From assembly GCF_020171785.1 (NCBI RefSeq), contig NZ_JAIVAE010000010.1, forward strand, positions 62,001 to 126,000: 64,000 nt of DNA. The letters are read 5' to 3'. The notes under the pieces are model-generated. The model saw nothing but the letters and a program-made list of their open reading frames with translations. It did not search any database and was not told the origin of the DNA. This stretch comes from Guptibacillus hwajinpoensis (GTDB lineage: Bacteria > Bacillota > Bacilli > Bacillales > Guptibacillaceae). The position numbers were made by a program, and so were the translations under genes. Positions 31,548 to 40,436 of the stretch are shown here, one piece after another. Every line of letters begins with the position of its first letter. The stretch's first letter is position 1.

Positions 31548-33146
31548 TTAGAGCATCTTCTGAATCAACCTTTTAATTCTTGCTTCTAATTCCCCTATAC
31601 GAAATGGCTTTGTAATATAGTCATCGGCACCAAGCTCCAAAGCTTTAACAATATCTTTCTCCGCTTTGCGTCCTGTTAGCATCATTACGGTATATTTGCC
31701 TTGACTACTTTCCTGACGTAATTTCCGCAAAACCTCAATGCCATCCATTCTTGGCATAATTCCATCAAGTAAGACAAGGCAGGAAGATCCTAACTTATGC
31801 CAGCTATCTTCGAAGAAACTTTCGCCTTCACGATAGCTTTTCACTTCAATTTCATAGTTTTCATCCGGTTGAAACTGTTGGAGCTGAGATGTAAGTAGCG
31901 TCCGGATAATTTCATCATCGTCTACTACCGCAATGCGGATCGTTTTAACTGGCTTTATGTCTGTTAGGTTGCTTTCATAGATAACCATCTGATTTCGACC
32001 ATTTGCCTTAGCTCGATAGAGTGCTTCATCCGCCTGGTCCAATAGTTTTTTATTAGTAGAAGCGCCGTCGATATCCACAATCCCTCCAGAAAAGGTTACC
32101 GAGAAAGTTTCTTCCTTAAACCGAAAGTTTTTTGTTCGAAACCCGTTTAACAACCTTTGTAGAAATTGGTCAGCTTGCACGGCTGTGGTATCGGGTAAAA
32201 GCAATACGAATTCTTCACCACCGTAGCGAATGAAAATATCCGTACGTCTTTTTTCATCGATGATATATTGAGAAAGTTTCTTTAGGACCTGATCCCCAAT
32301 TAAGTGGCCAAATCTATCATTAATTGATTTAAAATGATCAATATCAAAAATAGCAAGCGAAGCTTTCTCATTATTTCTCATAAGATCATAGCGTATATAA
32401 TTTAGCTGGCTATCAAGATATTTTCGATTATAAGCTCCCGTAAGCTCATCGGTTAATACAGAGTGGACTATAGTTTTTCTTTTGGCGATTTTTCCATTCA
32501 CTCGCAAAAGATACTCCTCTAACGACACTTCATGATCCAGAAAATCATCCGATCCAAAACGATATCCATTAATGCGATTTGTAGCAGAACTTACTGAGTC
32601 AGTCATAATAAAAGGGATAAACTGTAACTCGGCTTTTTCTTTCACTTCATTAGCAATATCTGATTGATCCGTTTCAATTAACTGGTAGTCTACAATGATA
32701 CAATCGGGATTCATATCATACAACGCAGTGTGTGCCTTCTTAAGATCCATCGCTGCAAAAACAATATAGCCCTCTTGTTCCAACTGAGCTTTTCGCTCAA
32801 TTAGCACCATTGGGTTTGGGTTAATTAACATGATCATCTTCTGTATTGTTGACTCTTCTTCTTTTTCTTTATTTTCTATAGCCGCTTCTAGAATCTCCTC
32901 CATGACCGTGTCAAGAAGATGAATGGTTTCTTCCTTTGATACTATTCGTTCACTTTCAAGATTCATCTTGGACAATAACGCTTCCGCCTTATCAGCCGAC
33001 ACCTGATAGCCAACTGTTCCGGCAGTACCTTTGAATGTATGTAAAAAATTATATAATTCTTTTTCCGTCATACTTGCATTTCTTGAACTAATGTCGTCAT
33101 ACTTTTCTTTCATATTTGAAACAAACTTCTTTTTGTATTTCTCCAA
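31548..33146 (-). CDS. Hpt-REC-GGDEF-REC diguanylate cyclase
   Basis: 532 residues. An Hpt domain (about 1-95) with H36 in FLHTFKGTAGTVG; a degenerate receiver (102-220) that keeps D153 but lacks the acidic pair and the conserved Lys; a GGDEF domain (228-392) with intact GGEEF at 309-313 and an RxxD inhibitory site at 300-303, five residues ahead; and a complete C-terminal receiver (402-530, D461, K in YITKPF). It should make c-di-GMP under phosphorelay control with product inhibition. TTG start 33146 with AGGGGG eight bases ahead. It is the first gene of the six-gene operon. Confidence 0.93.
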   Translation of the reverse strand: MEKYKKKFVSNMKEKYDDISSRNASMTEKELYNFLHTFKGTAGTVGYQVSADKAEALLSKMNLESERIVSKEETIHLLDTVMEEILEAAIENKEKEEESTIQKMIMLINPNPMVLIERKAQLEQEGYIVFAAMDLKKAHTALYDMNPDCIIVDYQLIETDQSDIANEVKEKAELQFIPFIMTDSVSSATNRINGYRFGSDDFLDHEVSLEEYLLRVNGKIAKRKTIVHSVLTDELTGAYNRKYLDSQLNYIRYDLMRNNEKASLAIFDIDHFKSINDRFGHLIGDQVLKKLSQYIIDEKRRTDIFIRYGGEEFVLLLPDTTAVQADQFLQRLLNGFRTKNFRFKEETFSVTFSGGIVDIDGASTNKKLLDQADEALYRAKANGRNQMVIYESNLTDIKPVKTIRIAVVDDDEIIRTLLTSQLQQFQPDENYEIEVKSYREGESFFEDSWHKLGSSCLVLLDGIMPRMDGIEVLRKLRQESSQGKYTVMMLTGRKAEKDIVKALELGADDYITKPFRIGELEARIKRLIQKML

Positions 33147-33203
33147 GATAATGCCCCCTACTTAAAATAAAACGTAAATTTTGTCGAACTATTAAATATC
33201 TTC

Positions 33204-33232
33204 ATCATAATTCAGTTAAAGTTCCTCTACAA
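33204..33232 (-). promoter_or_regulatory. Predicted sigma-A promoter of the GGDEF/GT2 operon
   Basis: Minus strand TTGTAG, 17 bases, TATGAT. It lies about 58 bases before the TTG start of the diguanylate cyclase gene. Confidence 0.6.
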
Positions 33233-33367
33233 GAAATATTGTGTCGATTTTCCATATTTTATTTAAATAATTCGATTGCACCCGTTCCTTTTTCACCCTT
33301 TTAATGAATGAAAAGGTTCTTGATGGAAAAAATAGGAGATAAACAAGAACTTATAGGGGGAATCGAA

Positions 33368-34900
33368 TTGAACGTTAACAGCACATGGCCAGAAAGTCCT
33401 GAGCCGATCTGGCGAAACGATAGTCGCCATGAAAATAATCCAACACTTACTGAATCCATTTCCACTGACGTCGTGGTCGTTGGTGGTGGAATCACTGGTA
33501 TAACAACCGCCTACCTTCTCTCAAAAGCCGGCAAAAAGGTAGTTCTTCTTGAAGCAGATCAACTCTTAAATGGGACGACGGGACATACGACAGCGAAAAT
33601 CACTGCTCAGCATGACCTTATTTACGACGAATTATTTAACCACTTCGGAAAGGAGAAAGCGAGAAAATATTACGATGCAAACAACGAAGCGTTTCAGTTT
33701 ATACGACAAACAATAGATGAGTTATCCATTCAGTGCTCTTTCACAGAGGAAGATTCCTACCTTTATACCACGACAGATAATTACGCCCGTAAACTAACGA
33801 ATGAAATGAACGCTTACCATAAATTAGGGATTCACAGTGAATTTCAGAATCACCTCCCAATTGATATCTCAATTAAAGCTGCGATTGTAATGAAAAACCA
33901 GGCTCATTTCAATCCTGTAGCTTACCTTTCTCCTCTTGTACAGAAGATTAAAGAGCAGCAGGGTCAGATATTCGAACAAACCGTCGCAGTCGATGTGGAA
34001 AAAGGATTAAATCCTATTGTAGTGACAAAGAATGGAGCAAAAATCTCATGCCAAACAGTCATTGCTTGTACACATTTTCCATTTTATGATGGCAATGCTC
34101 TTTATTTCTCTAGAATGTATGCAGAAAGATCTTATGTCATTGCAGCAAAAACAAAGCAAGCATATCCAGGTGGCATGTATCTTAGTGCCGATATGCCAAA
34201 GCGCTCTCTTAGAAGCTATCAAATGAATGGAGAAACCATTGTTTTGTTCGGAGGTGAAAGTCACAAGGCAGGTCAAGGACATCAAGTGACAGATCACTAT
34301 CAAGCCTTGAAATTTTTTGGTGAAGAAACATTTGGCTTGTCTAAAATAGTAAATAGATGGTCAGCACAAGACCTCTTTACTCTTGATAAACTTCCGTACA
34401 TAGGGCCGGTCACAAAAAGCGAGCCAAACATCCTGATTGCAACTGGGTTTCATAAGTGGGGAATGACGAATGGCACGGCAGCAGCCTTACTATTCCGGGA
34501 CTATCTGTTAGATAAAGACAATCCATATGTTGATCTGTTCTCTCCCTCTCGCTTTCATGCAGACCCAAGCATCAAAACATTTCTTGTGCAAAATGCAAAT
34601 GTGGCTAGTGAATTTATTAAAGGTAAATTATCGTTCACAAAAGAAATTTCAGAACTTGGTAATGATGAAGCGGCAATTGTTCGAGTGAATGGGAAGAAAG
34701 CCGGTGCCTATAAAGGTCCTGAAGGAGATCTTCATGTAGTTGATACGACATGTACTCATTTGTATTGTGAAGTAAAGTGGAATGACGATGACCGTACATG
34801 GGATTGCCCTTGTCATGGTTCTCGTTTCAGTATTGATGGGGATGTGCTTGAAGGTCCTGCCGATAAGCCACTAATAAATTTAAAAAACGAGCTTGATTAG
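33368..34900 (+). CDS. yhfW: FAD-dependent oxidoreductase with C-terminal Rieske [2Fe-2S] domain (YhfW-like)
   Basis: About 510 residues. The N-terminal FAD-binding motif VVVVGGGITGITTAYLLSK and the DAO (DadA-like) fold fill residues 35-390. The last 100 residues are a Rieske domain with CTH and CPCH cluster motifs. B. subtilis YhfW has the same two-domain plan and nearly the same length (509), which favours the TTG at 33368 (GGGGG upstream). ATG codons at 33308 and 33323 would add up to 20 residues. Physiological substrate and electron donor are unknown. Monocistronic; divergent from the EPS operon. Confidence 0.85.
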   Translation: MNVNSTWPESPEPIWRNDSRHENNPTLTESISTDVVVVGGGITGITTAYLLSKAGKKVVLLEADQLLNGTTGHTTAKITAQHDLIYDELFNHFGKEKARKYYDANNEAFQFIRQTIDELSIQCSFTEEDSYLYTTTDNYARKLTNEMNAYHKLGIHSEFQNHLPIDISIKAAIVMKNQAHFNPVAYLSPLVQKIKEQQGQIFEQTVAVDVEKGLNPIVVTKNGAKISCQTVIACTHFPFYDGNALYFSRMYAERSYVIAAKTKQAYPGGMYLSADMPKRSLRSYQMNGETIVLFGGESHKAGQGHQVTDHYQALKFFGEETFGLSKIVNRWSAQDLFTLDKLPYIGPVTKSEPNILIATGFHKWGMTNGTAAALLFRDYLLDKDNPYVDLFSPSRFHADPSIKTFLVQNANVASEFIKGKLSFTKEISELGNDEAAIVRVNGKKAGAYKGPEGDLHVVDTTCTHLYCEVKWNDDDRTWDCPCHGSRFSIDGDVLEGPADKPLINLKNELD

Positions 34901-34930
34901 AAAAAGCCACTATTGGCTTTTTTATTTTTT
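34901..34930 (+). terminator. Terminator of yhfW
   Basis: AAAAAGCCA (34901-34909), loop CTAT, TGGCTTTTT (34914-34922), followed by more T residues. Confidence 0.88.
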
Positions 34931-34946
34931 TCTTAAGCACCTTTGC

Positions 34947-34975
34947 TTTACAACAGGTAAGAATGTCGCTAGACT
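34947..34975 (+). promoter_or_regulatory. Predicted promoter of the marR-MFS operon
   Basis: TTTACA, 17 bases, TAGACT, placed about 57 bases upstream of the marR start. Confidence 0.55.
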
Positions 34976-34989
34976 GTACCTTATGTGAT

Positions 34990-35007
34990 TATTTACCCAG
35001 GTAAATA
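34990..35007. promoter_or_regulatory. Palindromic operator of the MarR regulator
   Basis: TATTTACC-CA-GGTAAATA: perfect 8-bp arms with a 2-base centre, lying just after the -10 box and before the ribosome-binding site of marR. Position and symmetry fit autorepression by the MarR dimer encoded next. Confidence 0.75.
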
Positions 35008-35031
35008 AAAAGAACATTCCACGGAGGAAAT

Positions 35032-35466
35032 ATGATTTCAACTAGCGATATTTTTCACAACTTACATCAACAAGTTCGCTTTATCACAAAAGAAGTGAAC
35101 GAATTGCTAAAAGACTACCACCTCTATAGTTCTCAATGGACCATTTTGTACTGCCTTGATCAATTTGGACCAATGAAACAAACAGACATTTGGAAGTATT
35201 TAAATGTTGAAGCACCGACAACCACTCGCACACTCGTGCGAATGGAAAAAAGCAACTGGATTACACGAAAAGAAGGTTCTGATAAACGGGAACGGATTGT
35301 TCGTCTCACGCAGGAAGCAGAAGACGTCTTACCTGTTATTAAAGAATCCATCCAAAAATTGGAAGAGTCGCTCCTCTCGCAATTATCATCTGAAGAGCAA
35401 GCTCATTTTTATTATCTTTTAAAACAAATTGGAGCAAAGAAAGGAGAGGAGCAACATGTCTACTAA
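35032..35466 (+). CDS. MarR family transcriptional regulator
   Basis: 144 residues with the winged helix-turn-helix in the middle (about 30-100): QWTILYCLDQFGPMKQTDIW, VEAPTTTRTLVRMEK and the wing with ITRKEGSDKRERIVRLT. Helices at both ends form the dimer interface. It is preceded by a palindromic operator and followed by an MFS exporter gene that it overlaps by 11 bp, the usual design of a ligand-responsive repressor controlling an efflux pump. RBS GGAGG at good spacing. Ligand unknown. Confidence 0.92.
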   Translation: MISTSDIFHNLHQQVRFITKEVNELLKDYHLYSSQWTILYCLDQFGPMKQTDIWKYLNVEAPTTTRTLVRMEKSNWITRKEGSDKRERIVRLTQEAEDVLPVIKESIQKLEESLLSQLSSEEQAHFYYLLKQIGAKKGEEQHVY

Positions 35467-36646
35467 ACAACCGATTTGGACCAAAAGTTTTTTAAATATC
35501 TCCATTAGTAATCTATTTATTTTCATCGTTTTCTATGCGCTACTAACACTACTTCCAATTTACGTAACAGAAGAAATTGGTGGGAGTGAATCTGAAGCTG
35601 GTCTTATCATTACAATCTTCTTGTTATCTGCCATTATTGTGCGACCTTTTTCTGGTAGATTAATTGATCGGTTTGGTAAAAAGAAAATGCTTGTCACAAG
35701 CGCAGCTTTTTTTGCAGCAGCCTCCTTTTTATACCCATTAGTCGATAACTATGTTGCGTTGCTTTTTCTTCGCTTCTTTCATGGGGTTTGGTTTAGTATT
35801 GTGACAACCGCAGCTGGCGGTATTGCAGCAGACACCATTCCACGTGAACGACGTGGAGAAGGCCTTGGTTACTTTGCGATGTCTATGAATCTAGCAGTTG
35901 TTACAGGACCATTTATCGCCCTTACGCTTCTTCAATATGTTTCATATATGACAATCTTCCTTGTCCTTAGTGGGGTTATGACGATTGGCGTTCTCTGTAC
36001 ACTCGGGGTGAAAGTCATTGAAAATAGTGAACCCGCACCGACACATAAATTAACGTTCAATGATCTTTTTGAGAAAAAATCATTTCCTATTGCAATCGTT
36101 GGACTCTTCGTCGCATTCTCATATGCGAGCGTTATTTCATTTATTTCGCTCTATGCGAAATCCATCGGTCTTCTTGAAGCTGCAGGATTCTTTTTCGCCG
36201 TATTTGCTGTAGCGATGCTCGTCTCAAGACCTTTCACTGGCAGAATGTTTGACGTAAGAGGACCGAATACGGTCATCTTGCCTGCATTCGTTCTATTTGC
36301 GCTCGGTCTCGTTACACTTAGCTTAACAACCGAGTCATGGATGTTACTTCTTGCTGGTGCGTTAATCGGGTTAGGTTATGGCTCAATTGTCCCAAGCTTT
36401 CAGACGTTAGCCATACAAGCAGCTCCTGAATCAAGAAGTGCACACGCCACTGCCACGTTTTTCACTTTTTTCGATACGGGAATTGCAACCGGATCGTTTA
36501 TACTTGGAATTATCGTAACCACTTTAGGATATGCAAATCTTTACATGATGCTCGGCATCTTTGTTATTGGAATTTTATTCTTTTATCAATGGATCCAAAA
36601 ACAGAAGAAAACAGAAAAACGTCTTCAATCACAAACAAATTACTAA
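35456..36646 (+). CDS. MFS transporter, probable drug/metabolite efflux
   Basis: 396 residues with twelve hydrophobic segments. The MFS signature between helices 2 and 3 is RPFSGRLIDRFGKKKMLVT, and a second copy RPFTGRMFDVRG follows helix 8. ATG 35456 with AAAGGAGAGG ahead is the start; it overlaps marR by 11 bp. Co-transcription with a MarR repressor suggests export of a toxic compound. The substrate cannot be deduced. Confidence 0.9.
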   Translation: MSTKQPIWTKSFLNISISNLFIFIVFYALLTLLPIYVTEEIGGSESEAGLIITIFLLSAIIVRPFSGRLIDRFGKKKMLVTSAAFFAAASFLYPLVDNYVALLFLRFFHGVWFSIVTTAAGGIAADTIPRERRGEGLGYFAMSMNLAVVTGPFIALTLLQYVSYMTIFLVLSGVMTIGVLCTLGVKVIENSEPAPTHKLTFNDLFEKKSFPIAIVGLFVAFSYASVISFISLYAKSIGLLEAAGFFFAVFAVAMLVSRPFTGRMFDVRGPNTVILPAFVLFALGLVTLSLTTESWMLLLAGALIGLGYGSIVPSFQTLAIQAAPESRSAHATATFFTFFDTGIATGSFILGIIVTTLGYANLYMMLGIFVIGILFFYQWIQKQKKTEKRLQSQTNY

Positions 36647-36735
36647 GGAAATGGTTACCATAGTGATTTAATGGGTTGAAGTATAGTGAAAAAGTAAGCT
36701 ATCATTGGAGAATCTTATTTTTTCATGAGAGCGAG

Positions 36736-38058
36736 TTGACAACAGTGCAAGCAATAGAAGCGATAAATGAGATTCTGTGGGGACCTATTATGATTTCCCT
36801 TCTTCTTGGAACTGGACTATTCTTCACGATACGTCTTGGATTTATCCAGTTTACAGGTTTAAAAGAAGGGTTTCGTCAAACATTTGGCCCCCTTTTCTCG
36901 AAAAAGAAACAAAACGGCATTTCATCTTACCAGGCACTCTCAACAGCCATTGCCGCTCAAGTAGGAACAGGAAACTTAGCCGGGGTGGCCACTGCTATTG
37001 CAGCAGGTGGACCAGGAGCTATTTTTTGGATGTGGATCTCTTCCTTTCTTGGAATGGCCACGATCTTTGCGGAAGCTGTGCTAGCTCAGAAGTTTCGCGT
37101 TAAAGAAAACGGAGTTGTGAAAGGTGGGCCTGCTTACTATATCCGCGACGGGCTAGGTAGTAAAAAACTAGCGGCTTTCTTTGCCATAGCCATTATTTGC
37201 GCTCTTGGATTTGTCGGGAATATGGTGCAATCCAACTCAATAGCAGAAGCATTTCAAACCGCCTTTCAAATTCCACCGCTTGTGATCGGTTTCGGCGTTG
37301 CGATATTAATTAGTTTAATTCTATTCGGTGGTATCAATCGCATCGCCCGATTTGCAGGAAATGTTGTTCCAATCATGGCGTTACTCTACATCATTGGGGC
37401 CCTTATGATTCTTGTCTTACATTTTGATCAAGTACTTCCAGCGTTATCACTTATCGTGGAGTCAGCTTTCACTCCTGAATCTGCTGGAGGCGGAGTGCTT
37501 GGTGCTTCTATTAAAGAAGCCATTCGATATGGCGTTGCAAGAGGGCTATTCTCCAACGAAGCAGGTATGGGGTCAACACCTCACGCTCACGCTGTGGCAG
37601 AAGTGAAGCATCCTGCCCAACAAGGATTTGTTGCCATGGTCGGTGTTCTAATCGATACCGTAATTATTTGTACTGTTACAGCCCTTGTTATTCTTGTAAC
37701 GGACGGGGCAAGTTCTAATTTAACAGGCATCGAATTAACTCAGGCTAGTTTTACTAGTGGGCTCGGAAGCTTTGGTGTTTATTTTATTGCGTTTAGTTTA
37801 TTGTTCTTTAGCTTTACAACGATTTTAGGATGGGCTTACTTTGGTGAAACAAACGTAAACTATTTATTTGGTGAAAAAAGTGTGCCGTATTATCGTGCCG
37901 CTGTGCTTATCTTCATCGTCCTTGGGACTGTCTTAAACGTTCCGTTCGTTTGGCAACTTGCCGATACATTTAACGCATTTATGGTATTACCGAACGTCAT
38001 TGCTCTGATCGCTTTAAGTAGCGTTGTCAAAAAATCATACAAAGAACTTTCTCAATAG
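36736..38058 (+). CDS. Alanine/glycine:cation symporter (AGCS family)
   Basis: About 440 residues. AGCS signatures: FGPLFSKKK..GISSYQALSTAIAAQVGTGNLAGV (residues about 45-80), the GGPGAIFWMW and GGPAYYIRDG motifs, and LFSNEAGMGSTPHAHA. These are sodium- or proton-coupled amino-acid carriers. There is no ATG near the family's usual start; TTG 36736 best fits the family N-terminus, while ATG-like starts further upstream would add 20 unrelated residues. It is 38% longer than nothing else nearby and shares its family with the alsT gene at 48327, so the window has two AGCS carriers. It follows the MFS gene by 89 bp and may be co-transcribed. Confidence 0.85.
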   Translation: MTTVQAIEAINEILWGPIMISLLLGTGLFFTIRLGFIQFTGLKEGFRQTFGPLFSKKKQNGISSYQALSTAIAAQVGTGNLAGVATAIAAGGPGAIFWMWISSFLGMATIFAEAVLAQKFRVKENGVVKGGPAYYIRDGLGSKKLAAFFAIAIICALGFVGNMVQSNSIAEAFQTAFQIPPLVIGFGVAILISLILFGGINRIARFAGNVVPIMALLYIIGALMILVLHFDQVLPALSLIVESAFTPESAGGGVLGASIKEAIRYGVARGLFSNEAGMGSTPHAHAVAEVKHPAQQGFVAMVGVLIDTVIICTVTALVILVTDGASSNLTGIELTQASFTSGLGSFGVYFIAFSLLFFSFTTILGWAYFGETNVNYLFGEKSVPYYRAAVLIFIVLGTVLNVPFVWQLADTFNAFMVLPNVIALIALSSVVKKSYKELSQ

Positions 38059-38087
38059 AAAAAAGCGGTGCTGCACCGCTTTTTTTT
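38059..38087. terminator. Bidirectional terminator
   Basis: AAAAGCGGTG (38061-38070), loop CTG, CACCGCTTTT (38074-38083), with a run of eight T residues. It ends the AGCS gene and also the convergent phosphatase gene. Confidence 0.9.
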
Positions 38088-38089
38088 AT

Positions 38090-38743
38090 TCAATCATTTA
38101 AATGGGCATTAAGATTCAGACTACGTATGAGAATATCATCACCATCCACATCGAGAACATTGATACCTGTATTATCTTGAAAGATGCGACGATAGTTTGA
38201 AAAAGGCATCCCTAGTATACCTGCAAGGAAGAAGCGAATGGTGTTGTTATGAGCGACAACAAGTACAGTTTCACCGGGGTGTTTGTCACTAACTTCCTTA
38301 AAGAAAGAAGATGCTCTCTCATACATTTCACGAGCAGTTTCACCCGTTCTGCCAGCTTTTGTTTTCCAGGGATTCGCCATCCAATTCTCCCATGAATCTG
38401 GATCTTCTTTTATAAACTCGGCTTTTGACCGTCCTTCCCACTCGCCAAAATCCCCTTCATAGATCCGTTCGTCTAGTTGAATCGGTAAGTTTCGTTCTCC
38501 TAAAATAAGTTCAGCTGTATTACGTGCTCGAATCAATGGGGAAGCATATGCTCGGTCAAATGCCACCGAACTAAGAAAGTCGCCTGCATTCTTCGCTTGG
38601 GCGATGCCTTCTTTAGAAAGGCCAATATCCGTTCTCCCACAATAGAGGTCTCCTGCTGCATTCCATTCACTTTCGCCATGGCGAATGAGGTATATACGCG
38701 TATAATTTTGGTCTCCATTTATCTCAATCTTTTTGTTAATCAC
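38090..38743 (-). CDS. Histidine phosphatase family protein (phosphoglycerate mutase-like)
   Basis: About 217 residues. The catalytic RHG motif is in YLIRHGESEWNAAG, the second His in VLVVAHNNTIRFFLAG, and the acid region in YEGDFGEWEGRS. These are branch-1 histidine phosphatases; the many Bacillus paralogues act on small phosphate esters of different kinds. A GTG at 38743 is preferred because the upstream continuation to 38866 runs through the region of the neighbouring terminator and is not conserved-looking; the RBS GGAGAG is 9-13 bases ahead. Monocistronic. Confidence 0.82.
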   Translation of the reverse strand: MINKKIEINGDQNYTRIYLIRHGESEWNAAGDLYCGRTDIGLSKEGIAQAKNAGDFLSSVAFDRAYASPLIRARNTAELILGERNLPIQLDERIYEGDFGEWEGRSKAEFIKEDPDSWENWMANPWKTKAGRTGETAREMYERASSFFKEVSDKHPGETVLVVAHNNTIRFFLAGILGMPFSNYRRIFQDNTGINVLDVDGDDILIRSLNLNAHLND

Positions 38744-38829
38744 TACTTTTTCACTCTCTCCTACACATTTTCTATCCTTTATTATGGCTATCGTAAGGTT
38801 AGGATGCAAGCATCGCAGAATATAAAAGA

Positions 38830-38860
38830 AATCCTCTGGCATAGTGTGATGCCAGAGGAC
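38830..38860 (-). terminator. Terminator of the NADH oxidase gene
   Basis: TCCTCTGGCAT (38832-38842) and ATGCCAGAGGA (38849-38859), followed on the minus strand by TTTCTTTT. Confidence 0.85.
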
Positions 38861-38866
38861 ATACAA

Positions 38867-40198
38867 TTATAAAGCCGCCTGGAGACCGGCCTGATTAAGA
38901 AAATTCCAAGGCTTATTAAAGTGTGGCTGGAAAAAGAAATCAATGTATCCTAGTTCATCAATTGTCATGGAGTTTTGAATGCACACAGATAGTGTATTAA
39001 TCGATTGCGTTACATCAGCTTTAGAGATCACCTGCGCACCTAAAATTTTTCTACTCTCTTCTTCATAGACAACTTTTAACGTAATGACTTCATAATCTGG
39101 CATAAATTCAGGCCGGTTATTTTCTTTTATTGTGATTGTTTTCACATTTTTGCCCACACGAAGTGTTGCCTTCTCAGTTAGCCCAGTAGAAGCCATGCTA
39201 TAATCAAAAAGATGCAAGCCTGATGTCCCTTGAGTACCCATATATCTAGTAGTAGGCTCCATAATGTTCTGTCCAACAAGTGTTCCCATTCGAACCGCAT
39301 TTGTAGCTAGAGGAATATATGCATTTTCGCCAGTTGGATTATAACGAATCGCACAGCTATCGCCCGCAGCAAAAATCGTAGGTTGACTCGTTCTCATATA
39401 TTCATCCACAATAATGGCACCGTTTGCCATCATATCTACCTGACCTTTAAGAAGATCTGTATTTGGACGAAAACCTACTGAAAGGATAACGAGATCTGTT
39501 TCATATTCACCTTTAGTTGTTACCACTTTAGAGACGGTCTCTTCACCTTCGAAGCGCGTTACAGTTTCATCAAGAGCAAGCTTTATCCCACGCTCTCTAA
39601 AATCTTCTTCTATAATATTGGTGAATTCAGGATCAAGATACTTACTTAAAATACGGTCTTCTCCATCGATAAGCGTTACTTCTTTTCCATATTTCCGAAA
39701 AGCCTCTACTAATTCAACTCCAATATAGCCTGCACCAATTACAGTTACGCGCTTAGCATCTTTCGCTTTTTCAATAATTGTATTGGCTTGGGTGTAATTT
39801 TTTGATAAAAGGATATTATGAAGTTGAATTCCTTCAATTGGCGGTACGATTGGCCATGAACCAGTCGCCATCACTAGTTTATCGTAATCATCATCAAACA
39901 CTTCGGCTGTATCTAAATTTTTAATGCGAATACAGTTATTTTTAGAATCAATTTGCAATACTTCGTGTTTCATTTTCATCTTTACGCCCATCTCTTCTAA
40001 TGCTTCTGGAGATGAGTAGAATAACCCTTGAGGATCCTTTACAACTCCACCTACGTATAGAGCAATTCCACATGATAAAAAGGATACATTATCATTACGC
40101 TCATAAACAGTAATACTAGCTTCTGGATAACGCCTTGCTATATTTGTAACTGCCGCTGTTCCGGCATGTGTACATCCAACAACTGCTACTTTCATCAA
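38867..40198 (-). CDS. nox: FAD-dependent NADH oxidase / CoA-disulfide reductase family
   Basis: 443 residues. Two Rossmann motifs (VVGCTHAGTAA and VIGAGYIGVELVEAFRKYGKE, about 157-180) bind FAD and NAD(P)H. The redox-active Cys43 lies in SFLSCGIALYVGG, and a C-terminal dimerisation domain (about 325-443) completes the class. Single-Cys members are either water-forming NADH oxidases or CoA-disulfide reductases. Two Rex-type operators in front of the gene point to NADH oxidation as the role: it would be derepressed when NADH is high. A good promoter (40279-40307) precedes the operators. Monocistronic. Confidence 0.85.
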   Translation of the reverse strand: MMKVAVVGCTHAGTAAVTNIARRYPEASITVYERNDNVSFLSCGIALYVGGVVKDPQGLFYSSPEALEEMGVKMKMKHEVLQIDSKNNCIRIKNLDTAEVFDDDYDKLVMATGSWPIVPPIEGIQLHNILLSKNYTQANTIIEKAKDAKRVTVIGAGYIGVELVEAFRKYGKEVTLIDGEDRILSKYLDPEFTNIIEEDFRERGIKLALDETVTRFEGEETVSKVVTTKGEYETDLVILSVGFRPNTDLLKGQVDMMANGAIIVDEYMRTSQPTIFAAGDSCAIRYNPTGENAYIPLATNAVRMGTLVGQNIMEPTTRYMGTQGTSGLHLFDYSMASTGLTEKATLRVGKNVKTITIKENNRPEFMPDYEVITLKVVYEEESRKILGAQVISKADVTQSINTLSVCIQNSMTIDELGYIDFFFQPHFNKPWNFLNQAGLQAAL

Positions 40199-40215
40199 TA
40201 TTCCTCCTCATTAAA

Positions 40216-40233
40216 TTGTGAATGATTTCACAT
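40216..40233. promoter_or_regulatory. Rex-type operator 1
   Basis: TTGTGAATGATTTCACAT, very close to the Rex consensus TTGTGAA-N4-TTCACAA, in the nox leader. Confidence 0.85.
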
Positions 40234-40247
40234 ATAAAACAATGAGT

Positions 40248-40265
40248 ATGTGATGTTTTTCACAA
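40248..40265. promoter_or_regulatory. Rex-type operator 2
   Basis: ATGTGATGTTTTTCACAA, 32 bp (three helical turns) from operator 1, immediately downstream of the predicted start point. Confidence 0.82.
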
Positions 40266-40278
40266 TTTCTATATTTTT

Positions 40279-40307
40279 AGTATATGACATCTTCTCCAAA
40301 GTCGCAA
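40279..40307 (-). promoter_or_regulatory. Predicted sigma-A promoter of nox
   Basis: Minus strand TTGCGA, 17 bases, TATACT. Transcription would start near 40272, directly before the two Rex sites, so bound Rex would block it. Confidence 0.75.
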
Positions 40308-40436
40308 TCACTTTGCTCACTATTTCACATTTCATTAAAAAAAGAAGTCTTATCACTATACCATCCCTACTTAAAGCGTTAGGATAGAATGAGATTGCTT
40401 ATACTAACATAGAGAATAGAAGGAGATGCAGGACGA

